Below the pieces are notes generated by a model. That model was not told where the DNA came from, did no database searches, and was given only the letters and a program-made list of their open reading frames with translations. Positions 14,585 through 23,400 of a DNA stretch of 24,219 bases are shown here, piece after piece. The stretch lies in the NCBI GenBank assembly GCA_002483085.1, contig DLHF01000081.1, forward strand, positions 1 through 24,219, in the 5' to 3' direction. Position numbers and translations under genes: made by a program. This DNA comes from Ignavibacteria bacterium UBA7675. Its GTDB lineage: Bacteria; Bacteroidota; Ignavibacteria; Kapaibacteriales; UB7675. How positions within the stretch are numbered: the stretch's first letter is position 1; each line of letters opens with the position of its first letter.

Positions 14585-17269
14585 ATGAACTTTAGAAATT
14601 CCGATAGAATACCGCACACTCATCGCGTTGCCCGCATACACCGCACCATCACATGGCGGTTTTTTGCGGCTCTCTTTCTTTTCTATATCGCGCCACTGTG
14701 CTTATCAGCTCAGAATCTTGTCCCCAATCCCAGTTTTGAAATTCTGACCACGCCGGGCGTACCTCCTGATGACGAGTACCAGATAGATCGGGCGGCTGGC
14801 TGGACAGCTCCTACGGGCGGCACCAGTGATTTCTACTATATCAATCCCTCTGTGGCCTGCGGTACAGCCACGAGCCAGCTCAACAACTGGTGCCCGCATG
14901 TTCCCCTGAATATAATGGGATCGCAGAACCCATTCGACCCCAATCCATTGGATAATATCAGCTATAGCGGCTATGCAGGTATCAGAATGCAGTTGACGCC
15001 GACTTCTGATCAGCCCAGAGAATATATAGCCATTGAGCTCAATTCGGATCCCGATGCCCTTCCCAACGGAGGATTGGTAGCTGGCAGAACTTACAATATA
15101 TCCTTCTATGCCAGCCTCGCAGAAGTAAGCAAAAGAGCAACAGCTCAAATCGGGGCGGTGCTTCTTACAGGAGCAGAATACAGCAACCGCAATCCTTCTG
15201 TAGGCGGATACTTCCGAATGCTGAATAGTACTGCAGAACTCACACCCGACATTCAGGCTTCCACATGCCTAGACGACATGACTAATTGGCAGTTAGTGCA
15301 GGGAACGTATGTAGCCAGCGGTGGTGAAAAACATATTGTAATCGGCTGCTTTGCAGAGAACTTGGTGCCATGCCAGATAGTATCGGGCACAGGTTCCTGC
15401 ACAGATTTTCCTTCCGCACCATCTTTCCCGGACGGCTATCTGTACTATTATATCGACGAGGTCTCGGTTGTAGCAGCCAACTCCAACTCCGAGTGCAATG
15501 TGTGCGACGCTATCGACGTGTACGCACATGTAAGAAACAATACAAATCCCTGCTGCTGGGAAGTAAACTATGTTCTTCCAGAATGGATAAAATACCAACC
15601 CGCCTGCAATATTACCAGCAATCCAATCACCAGTGTACGGGTGGTATCTCCCTCCGGAGAAACCGTGTCCCTTACGCCAGATGGAGCCTGGACAACATCT
15701 GGCAATAATTTCAACTACGCTGGCGGAGTCCCCTACACACATCCGCTACAGCCAACCATTGTGATGGGTACGGTGTGTCTGAACACTTCCAATTCAAGTA
15801 CTCCCAAAAGCCTTACGTTTGAGTTCCGTCGTGCGGATGGCAGTCTATTCTGCACCAAGCAACTTGTCGATCTGAGCTGTGAACAGGCCTGCCAGAACTG
15901 CCCCATAGACTTCAAGTTTTTCAAGGTTGCCAATATAGCCGGAGGAAAGGATAATAGCATTACCGGCTGCTGCTTTGAGTACAGCTTTACACTGAAGAAA
16001 AAGCCCACTCCCGAGTGCTCGATCATGGGCTATCGTATTACCAGAATCGGGTCTGGCAATGTTGAGCTCACATTCGATCCTGCGGCATTTCCAATTGCTT
16101 CCTATGGAGGTCCAACACATTCAGTCAAGTTCCACAACCCCATACCGGCGGGAGCAACCTATACTATGGGTACAATGTGCTTCAATGGTTTTGGCACCTC
16201 GCTCGATGGAAAAGAACGAATCAAGATTGAACTTCTCGATGCCAATGGAGAACCTATCTGCGAGAAATACTACAATCTCGAATGCGATTGCTGCGATGGA
16301 CTTATTCTCGAATCCGAAGCTCCAATTTCGCCCACGGATCGCTGCTGCTGGAATGTAAAATTTAATAGTTCCAACGAGCAAAGCTGCTTCGACGACAATA
16401 TTTATAGTGTCTCCATCACCGAACCGACAGGTCAGGTGGATGTTACGATCAATTCGCCTGCGCCGGGCACTCCCTTCGACCTGTCGCAGTCGTTGGGCAA
16501 AATCTGCATCGATGCCGCAGATGCTCCTCTGAATACGAACATAGTCATCACTCTGAAAGGTCAGAAGGGCGAGGTGCTGTGTTCCAAAACCGTGTCGAAA
16601 CTCAATTGCGAGTCCTGCTGCGAATATCTGGAATTGGAAGCAGAGCGCATCAATGGATCCGGCAGCACAACTCCGCTATGGCCGTGCCGCTGGAAAATCA
16701 ATGTTAAGATGCCTGAAATAGGCTGCGAGGTGTATGGTGTTCGCCTGCTGAATATGTTCCCTGCCGAACCATTGGGTATTACCGAAGCCTTACCGCTACA
16801 ATCTACACCGATCAATATCACTTCCTTTACAACTGCTGGAAGTGTGGCGCTGTACGGAGCATCCTCGATACCAGCAGCCGCTACAGTAAAAGTACAACTG
16901 CTCGGGGCAAATGGCGAAGTGCTGTGCGAACGTCTTATTGGTGTTACCTGCGGTTCTCATGTAGGAGATGCTAAAATTGGTACCGGCATGGGCGAAACCT
17001 CAGAAGATAATTCGTCTATGCTCTACATGCTGCCAAATCCCTCGGCAGACCAAACAACTGTGCACTACACCGTCCGGGCTGATGCTTATACGGAGCTCGC
17101 TCTCTATGATGCAACAGGCAGACAAGTACGTGTGCTGCATTCGGCCAACAAGCCAGTTGGTGAATACGCCCTTTCGGTAAAAACCGACTCTCTGCCTTCC
17201 GGTACGTATTACATCAAAATGCACAACGGAAATCAGGTGTTTACCACGCAGCTTATCGTGGTGCACTAA
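14585..17269 (+). CDS. Secreted Cys-rich repeat protein with T9SS sorting domain
   Basis: This 894-residue protein has a signal peptide ending about SA-Q at 42/43, an N-terminal domain (about 44-298) opening with NLVPNPSFEIL and resembling the PNPSFE beta-sandwich module of Bacteroidota surface proteins, and four Cys-rich repeats at about 304-432, 436-568, 569-676 and 678-790. Most repeats contain CCW or GCC, then C, then G-T/K-x-C, and end with DG/NGE-x-x-C-x-K and C-x-x-CC. A T9SS type A C-terminal domain (about 812-894) shows LPNPSADQTTVHY, LYDATGRQVRVL and LPSGTYYIKM. It should cross the outer membrane by the type IX system and be attached or released at the surface. GGAGG at 14574-14578 supports the ATG. 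The function is unknown; adhesion or surface structure is plausible. Confidence 0.88.
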   Translation: MNFRNSDRIPHTHRVARIHRTITWRFFAALFLFYIAPLCLSAQNLVPNPSFEILTTPGVPPDDEYQIDRAAGWTAPTGGTSDFYYINPSVACGTATSQLNNWCPHVPLNIMGSQNPFDPNPLDNISYSGYAGIRMQLTPTSDQPREYIAIELNSDPDALPNGGLVAGRTYNISFYASLAEVSKRATAQIGAVLLTGAEYSNRNPSVGGYFRMLNSTAELTPDIQASTCLDDMTNWQLVQGTYVASGGEKHIVIGCFAENLVPCQIVSGTGSCTDFPSAPSFPDGYLYYYIDEVSVVAANSNSECNVCDAIDVYAHVRNNTNPCCWEVNYVLPEWIKYQPACNITSNPITSVRVVSPSGETVSLTPDGAWTTSGNNFNYAGGVPYTHPLQPTIVMGTVCLNTSNSSTPKSLTFEFRRADGSLFCTKQLVDLSCEQACQNCPIDFKFFKVANIAGGKDNSITGCCFEYSFTLKKKPTPECSIMGYRITRIGSGNVELTFDPAAFPIASYGGPTHSVKFHNPIPAGATYTMGTMCFNGFGTSLDGKERIKIELLDANGEPICEKYYNLECDCCDGLILESEAPISPTDRCCWNVKFNSSNEQSCFDDNIYSVSITEPTGQVDVTINSPAPGTPFDLSQSLGKICIDAADAPLNTNIVITLKGQKGEVLCSKTVSKLNCESCCEYLELEAERINGSGSTTPLWPCRWKINVKMPEIGCEVYGVRLLNMFPAEPLGITEALPLQSTPINITSFTTAGSVALYGASSIPAAATVKVQLLGANGEVLCERLIGVTCGSHVGDAKIGTGMGETSEDNSSMLYMLPNPSADQTTVHYTVRADAYTELALYDATGRQVRVLHSANKPVGEYALSVKTDSLPSGTYYIKMHNGNQVFTTQLIVVH

Positions 17270-17339
17270 TTGCTATTCCCGGCTCTCTCACGGTGTCGTT
17301 CCGGCATCGGGAGGAAAAGGGAAAATATAAACCGATTTG

Positions 17340-17492
17340 GGCACGGGCGTCGTTGAATCGAGCCGCCCGTGCCGGTCGGCTCTGCCGTATGGTTCACCGG
17401 TCGCATCGACCGCTTTGCGGTTGAGGTTGGGCTACACGCGGCGGGTGTGCAGCGCGGTGCAGAGACCAACCGCACGACCAAAGACCAACGCG
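17340..17492 (+). repeat. Dispersed GC-rich 3'-flank repeat, copy D (longest)
   Basis: It begins 70 nt after the T9SS gene stop with GGCACGGGCGTC (17340-17351), contains TCACCGGTCGCA (17394-17405) and the 35-nt core (17435-17469) including GCGCGGTGCAGAGACCAA. Internal dyads AGCCG...CGGCT and ACCGC-TTT-GCGGT suggest a folded RNA or DNA element. It is followed by a terminator at 17529. Confidence 0.8.
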
Positions 17493-17528
17493 CACATGAC
17501 TTGCTGTCGACTTCTCTATCAGAAACAC

Positions 17529-17561
17529 AAAAGGCGCCCGGAATCCCGAGCGCCTTTTTTT
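17529..17561. terminator. Bidirectional intrinsic terminator
   Basis: The stem AAAGGCGC / GCGCCTTT with a loop of about 12 nt is followed on the + strand by a run of seven T and on the minus strand by TTTTG. It lies between the convergent T9SS gene (+, ends 17269) and aconitase (minus, ends 17582), so it can stop transcription from both sides. Confidence 0.82.
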
Positions 17562-17581
17562 ATTCACATCTGCTGCAAAGG

Positions 17582-19849
17582 TTACGCTGTCTGCTCTTGG
17601 CGCTGTTTTGCAGCGATAAGATTCAGAGCACTGCCCGCACGGAACCAGCCAATCTGCTGCTCGTTCATCGTGTGGTTCAGCATGATGGTCTCGGCTGTAC
17701 CATCGCTGTGCATAATCGTGAGCTCCACTTGGCGTTCGGGCGCGATGTCCTCGATGTTCACCGCAAATTTGTCGTCTTCCCGAATTTTCTCGTAGTCTGC
17801 CGGATCGGCAAAGGTAAGCGGCAGCATACCTTGCTTTTTCAGGTTTGTCTCGTGAATACGGGCAAACGATTTTACGATGATCACCAAACCGCCGAGGAAA
17901 CGCGGCTCCATAGCTGCGTGCTCGCGCGAAGAACCCTCGCCGTAGTTTTCATCGCCTACCACTACCCAGCCCATGCTGCCAGCTTTGTAGTCGCGCGCTA
18001 CTTTCGGCACCTCGTCGTACTCGCCCGTCAGACGGTTCTTGATACTGTTCGCCTTGTCGTTGGCAAAGTTCACAGCGCCAATAAACATGTTGTTCGAGAT
18101 GTTGTCGAGGTGACCGCGATAGCGCAGCCACGGGCCTGCCATCGAGATATGATCGGTCGTGCACTTCCCTTTTACTTTCATCAGCAGCGGCATAGCGCTG
18201 TACTGGTCGGCATGCGGCGCAGTAAATGCTTCTAATTTCTGAAGCCGCGACGACTGGGGATCGATGAGCACATCCACACCGGAGCCGTCTTCAGCAGGCG
18301 GAACAAAGCTCTCGGTGTCGGGCACAAAGCCGCGATCCGGAAGCTCTTCGCCTTTGGGCGGTTCGAGCTTTACACCGTCGATTGTATCCACCAAGAAGTT
18401 GAAAGTAATGCTACCAGCTAGGGCAAGCGCTGTCACCGTTTCGGGCGAAGCGACAAAAGCATGGGTATCGGGATTGCCGTCGTTGCGGCGTGCAAAGTTG
18501 CGGTTGAACGACGTGATAATCGAGTTCTTGTCGCCTGCGTGTACATCATGCCGTTTCCACTGCCCGATACACGGGCCACACGCATTTGCCAGCACTACAC
18601 CGCCAATTTTTTCCATGACTTCCAGCAGGCCATCGCGCTCAATCGTGCTGCGCACTAGCTCGCTGCCCGGCGTAATCGTAAATTCTGATTTCGCTTTCAG
18701 CCCGTGATCAGCAGCGTATTTTGCAATTTCAGCCACGCGCGACATATCCTCATACGAGGAATTTGTGCACGAGCCAATAAGCGCAACGCGAAGCTCTTCG
18801 GGCCAGCCATTGTCGCGTGCAGCCTGGGCAAATTCAGAAATGGGAAAAGCGCGGTCGGGTGTGTATGGGCCGTTGATATGCGGCTCTAATGTCGTCAGGT
18901 CGATGTAGATGACTTGGTCGTAGTAGGATTCGGGATTGGCAACTACATCGTCGTCGGCGCGCAGATGTTCGCGAATTTCATCGGCGGCAATGGCGATTTC
19001 GGCGCGGCTTGTAGCGCGCAGATAGTCGGCCATCCGGCTGTCGTAGGGGAATACCGATGTCGTTGCGCCAATCTCAGCACCCATATTACAAATCGTAGCT
19101 TTGCCCGTTGCCGACAGCGATTCGCAGCCGTCGCCAAAGTACTCTACAATTGCGCCCGTACCGCCCTTTACAGTCAGAATACCAGCGAGCTTGAGAATCA
19201 CATCTTTGGCCGATGTCCAGCCAGACATTGCGCCTGTGAGCTTCACACCAATGACTTTCGGCCACTGAAGTTCCCACGGCATACCGGCCATCACATCCAC
19301 TGCGTCGGCACCACCCACACCAATAGCCAGCATGCCAAGGCCGCCAGCATTGGGCGTGTGCGAGTCCGTGCCGATCATCATACCGCCGGGGAATGCGTAG
19401 TTTTCTAATACGACCTGATGAATAATACCGCCACCGGGTTTCCAGAAACCGATACCGTATTTTTTAGAAACCGAAGCGAGAAAATCATATACTTCTGCGT
19501 TTTCGTCATATGCTTTCAGCAGGTCGTCTGCTGCACCATGCTCGGCGCGGATCAGGTGATCGCAGTGCACTGTGCTGGGCACAGCTACTCTTGGAATACC
19601 AGCCGACATAAATTGCAACAGCGCCATCTGTGCCGTAGCATCTTGCATAGCTACGCGATCAGGACGAAAATCAACATAAGTTTTTCTGCGTTCGGGAAGT
19701 TTTTTCAGTTCACTGGCTCCACCATCGATGTGGACGTAGAGGATTTTTTCGGCAAGAGTTAAAGGACGGGCGACACGTTCACGTGCAGCGGCAATTCTAT
19801 CGGGATAGCGGCTGTAGAGGTGTTTAATCATGTCAAGGTCGTAAATCAT
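17582..19849 (-). CDS. acn: Aconitate hydratase (citrate/isocitrate isomerase)
   Basis: This 755-residue monomer of the mitochondrial-type aconitase family interconverts citrate and isocitrate in the TCA cycle through a [4Fe-4S] cluster in the cytosol. All three cluster ligands are present: Cys361 (LIGSCTNSSYED), Cys424 and Cys427 (ANACGPCIGQW). Catalytic-region signatures are also kept: STVHCDHLI, GTDSHTPNAGG, SFNRNFARRNDG, KCTTDHISMAGPW and YGEGSSREHAA (base Ser641). Domain order 1-2-3-linker-4 is complete. The frame is open upstream to 19969, but homologues begin with xxYDLDMIKHLY, so ATG 19849 is chosen. A TATATTTG -7 box sits about 48 nt upstream. It is a single-gene unit, with no other TCA gene in the window; this core gene lies between two large secretion-cargo genes. 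Confidence 0.97.
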   Translation of the reverse strand: MIYDLDMIKHLYSRYPDRIAAARERVARPLTLAEKILYVHIDGGASELKKLPERRKTYVDFRPDRVAMQDATAQMALLQFMSAGIPRVAVPSTVHCDHLIRAEHGAADDLLKAYDENAEVYDFLASVSKKYGIGFWKPGGGIIHQVVLENYAFPGGMMIGTDSHTPNAGGLGMLAIGVGGADAVDVMAGMPWELQWPKVIGVKLTGAMSGWTSAKDVILKLAGILTVKGGTGAIVEYFGDGCESLSATGKATICNMGAEIGATTSVFPYDSRMADYLRATSRAEIAIAADEIREHLRADDDVVANPESYYDQVIYIDLTTLEPHINGPYTPDRAFPISEFAQAARDNGWPEELRVALIGSCTNSSYEDMSRVAEIAKYAADHGLKAKSEFTITPGSELVRSTIERDGLLEVMEKIGGVVLANACGPCIGQWKRHDVHAGDKNSIITSFNRNFARRNDGNPDTHAFVASPETVTALALAGSITFNFLVDTIDGVKLEPPKGEELPDRGFVPDTESFVPPAEDGSGVDVLIDPQSSRLQKLEAFTAPHADQYSAMPLLMKVKGKCTTDHISMAGPWLRYRGHLDNISNNMFIGAVNFANDKANSIKNRLTGEYDEVPKVARDYKAGSMGWVVVGDENYGEGSSREHAAMEPRFLGGLVIIVKSFARIHETNLKKQGMLPLTFADPADYEKIREDDKFAVNIEDIAPERQVELTIMHSDGTAETIMLNHTMNEQQIGWFRAGSALNLIAAKQRQEQTA

Positions 19850-19897
19850 AACAGCAAGACTCCGAAATTGGAAAACAAGACCATAACATAAACTGTA

Positions 19898-19905
19898 CAA
19901 ATATA
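19898..19905 (-). promoter_or_regulatory. Likely -7 box of the aconitase promoter
   Basis: On the minus strand TATATTTG fits the Bacteroidetes -7 consensus TAnnTTTG exactly and lies about 48 nt before the aconitase ATG at 19849. No clear TTTG is found 19-21 nt upstream, so only the -7 element is called. Confidence 0.5.
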
Positions 19906-20200
19906 CGCATTCTTTGGGATATGTATGGAACCGGACTCTATGTACGCGGCATATATGACGAAAAGCCACGTACTGTATTTAGCACAATCCCCTATGAATA
20001 CGCTTTGTACACAAAAAAACACGGTCAGCTTTCCTCGGCTGTGCGCGCCGAAGCTGGTGGCTGGCATTCGTGGCAGGCGTCGTAGGTCTCGGGAAGTTCG
20101 TCGAGTGCTATCCTATGAGCTGTTTTGCTGTGAAGTAAAGCACGGCAAAGGTTTCTTGCTGCTGCCCCACACTTTATGCGCTCCTTATAAAAACAAGTTG
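19906..20200. other. Intergenic stretch between aconitase 5' end and repeat copy E
   Basis: No gene is supported. Several open frames on both strands cross it without family resemblance. One minus-strand frame (20025-20279) contains CHEC near its end but runs through the non-coding repeat E, so I do not call it. Confidence 0.4.
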
Positions 20201-20330
20201 CTCTGGCCTTCTGTCTCCGGCCTTCCGCTTTCTCTCCGCACCGCGCTGCACACCCGCCTCGTCGTTGTTCGCACACCATCCGCGTATTTACCCGCCGCAG
20301 GAACGGCGCGAAGACGAGCCCGCGATAAAA
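20201..20330 (-). repeat. Dispersed GC-rich 3'-flank repeat, copy E
   Basis: On the minus strand it has the core GCGGGTGTGCAGCGCGGTGC (complement of 20238-20257), then GGAAGGCCGGAGACAGAAG (complement of 20208-20226), identical to copy B. Its 5' part CGGGCTCGTCTTCGCGCCG resembles the start of copy C. It lies 3' of the minus-strand giant repeat gene, in that gene's orientation. Confidence 0.75.
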
Positions 20331-20396
20331 CGCCAGAACAGCACACCATACCGCAGTATCAGAGTCTGCACAACAGCTTCCGGCAGTTTCTGCGAA

Positions 20397-20428
20397 ATAA
20401 AAAAGCCGGGATCAAAAGACCCCGGCTT
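20397..20428 (-). terminator. Intrinsic terminator of the SdrD-repeat T9SS gene
   Basis: On the minus strand the stem GCCGGG/CCCGGC (extended by AA/TT) with a 10-nt loop is followed by TTTTTTATTT. It starts about 24 nt after the stop codon at 20452, a textbook rho-independent terminator. Confidence 0.88.
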
Positions 20429-20451
20429 ATCACTCTGACTATCGCCAACCG

Positions 20452-23400
20452 CTATTTGTTGTTGATCAGCCGCAAGGTGTACACTCTGCCTCCTGCTGTC
20501 AAGCGCAGGTGATAGAAGCCCGAGGGCACTTCTGCCATATCGAGCGGTACACTATGCCTGCCTTCGGGCTGCGGGCCATTGATCAGGTTCAGCACGTGGC
20601 GCCCGACCGAGTTGTACAAATCAAGTTGTACATCCAGGGGGCGGGGCAGCGTGTAGTACACTGTTGTAGCACCATTAGCCGGATTGGGCATACTCATCAG
20701 CGACGGATCGAACACTGAATTCATATGATCGCTCAGGCCGGTCACGGCTTCGCTTTCGGCATTATCCACGTCGTCGGCATTATCCACGCCGGGCGTTGCT
20801 TCGTGGCTGCGTCCATCCGCCGGTTTGTTCTGCTTCAATGTGACTGGTACATTGGGCGAAACATGCATCCGATAGCACATACAGCAGCTATCTTGGATAA
20901 GGCCAGGACCTACGATAGAACCTTCATACGAAAGCCCTGCCTGCGGCGGAGGATTGAGCAGATTCTTGTTCACGTGGAACTCAAGAGGATGGCAACCCGG
21001 GCCAACGACCACAGCCGTATCGATACAGGTCTGGCCACCCGGATAGGTATTGTACGTCCCGAGAATCATACCGTTCAGGATTACCGTCACGGTATTTACT
21101 CCCTTGAAGCACAGCCGTATGCGTACAATGGTAGAATCTATATTCTCGCACACACAGAAGTAGCGGTGCCAGATATACAAACCGGGCTGATCGGGGAATA
21201 CAAAGTCGGGTGCAATCCACACTGAACCCGGCACAGCAGGTGCAGGCACGGGAACCGGACCTACGCCATTGCGTGGCCACGGACCCGGGGGTGGGCTAGC
21301 GACCAATACAGTATTGCCGTGGAAGTTTGCCGGATTGCTCACAATGTGTATAGAATCAGCTTTACATTGGATGCCACCCGGAGGCTGCGGGCATGCACAG
21401 TTCAGGAAGTCGAGTCCCCGCACCGTATCGCCGCAGTTCACCGTTACGGTATAGCTTCCACCTGCTGGGAAGGTGGGCATGAATCCCCACTTCACAATCT
21501 CTGCAATCACATACGTAGCAGGCGCATCTACATCTATACACCAATCGCCGTTGATATCGGTTGTCACGATAGTCGTGATACCGGTACCCATGTCGGTAAT
21601 TGCAATATCCCACAGCGGCAGACCCGTTTCATTCGGATCGATGATACCGTTGCAAGGCATACCACCTTGCATGCGCTCCCAGTACTTGGTACCGCACAGG
21701 CGGGCTTTGCACTGCTGCTTCTTGTTGCCAAAGGGCAGAATCGTGGTTGCACATGGCGCTACATTTACAATCTGGCAAAGAGGCGTGGTATTAATCCATC
21801 CCGGTTGCAGAATTTCGCAGACTGTATAGGTGCCACATGTCACCTGAACACATGCCATTCCAGCAGCGTTCGTTGTCACAATTCCAACACCCGGCACAGT
21901 AAACTGCCAGCCTGCAAGAGCTGGCTCGCCCGGATCCTGAATACCATTGCCGTTCAAATCTTCGAACTTCAAGATACACAATGTACCCGTGCTCGAATTG
22001 CCAAACACAATGTTGGAGACTCCACACGGCGATATAGTGACACTCACACATGCTGGTGTCGTATTCACCCAGCAAGGACGCGTACCTTCGCACACGATAT
22101 AATTGCCGGAGGTTATCGGAGTGCAAACCCGTCCATTGACATCCGTTGTAACAGTTGCCACAGCCGTACCTGTCGTCGTGTAGATCGTAAACGGCCAGCC
22201 CGGTACAAGGCCTTCACCCGGATCCTGCACACCGTTACAATTCACATCGTTGAACTTACGGATACAGAGCGTACCCGTGCTCGAATTGCCGAACGACAGA
22301 TTTACCGTAGCTGTACCACAGGTAATTAATGCTGGCTGGCAAATGGGCGTCGTATTGACCCAGCCCGGTTGCAGCACTTCGCAGACAGTCCAGTTGCTTG
22401 ATGTTACAGGTACACAAACTGTACCCGTGGGGTCAGTTATCACAAACAGCGGTACTCCACCATTACTTATGGAGAATGTCCAGTTCGGCACACCGGCTTC
22501 ACCCGGATCCTGCGTACCATTACAGTTGACGTCGTTGTACTTGGTAATGCAAATCGTACCATTGCAGATCTTCCGATTGCCAAAGATCAGGTTGCTGGTG
22601 ACACATGGAGCCACTGTCACCATCTGGCACAGAGGCGTTGTGTTCACCCAGCCCGGTTGCAGCACTTCGCAGACTGTATAGGTGCCACATGTCACATTCA
22701 CGCAGGCCATACCAGCAGCGTTCGTCGTCACGATGCCAACACCCGGCACGTTGAACTGCCAGCCTGCAAGAGGACCTTCGCCCGGATCCTGCACACCATT
22801 GCCGTTCAAATCTTCGAACTTCAGAATACACAATGTACCCGTGCTCGAATTGCCGAACAGAATATTGGCACTTGCACATGGTTGCACCGTGATATTCACA
22901 CACGCTGGTGTCGTATTCACCCAGCAAGGACGTGTGCCTTCGCATACTCGATAGTTTCCAGCAGTAATAGGTAGGCAGATCATACCCGTGGCGTCTGTTG
23001 TAACAGTTGCTACAACTGTGCCTGTCGTCGTCGAGATCGTAAACGGCCAGCCCGGTACGAGCACTTCGCCCGGATCCTGTACACCATTACAATTCACATC
23101 GTTGAACTTCCGGATACAAAGGTTACCCGTGCTCGAATTACCGAACAACAAGTTCACTGTGCCCGTACCGCAGGTAACTGTTACTGGTTGGCACAGAGGC
23201 GTCGTGTTCACCCAACCCGGCTGAAGTGTTTCGCATACGCTCCAGTTACCTGTTGTCACCGTTGCACAGATTGTACCTGTTACACCCGTTGTTACAACAA
23301 TCACTGTGGAGCCATTGGTAATCGTAAACTGCCAGTTCGGTAGAGTTGCCTCGCCCGGATCCTGCACGCCATTACAGTTGATGTCGTTGTATTTGGTAAT

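Noticed and set aside
20025..20279. Minus-strand frame with a CHEC motif, considered as a small metal or heme protein
   Set aside because: It has no CxxCH heme motif, half of it lies in repeat copy E, and there is no ribosome binding site or relative.
21319..22329. 336-codon open frame on the + strand inside the giant repeat gene
   Set aside because: It is the antisense shadow of the SdrD_B array; its repetitive His/Cys/Arg-rich translation mirrors the module period and lacks a start region or homology.
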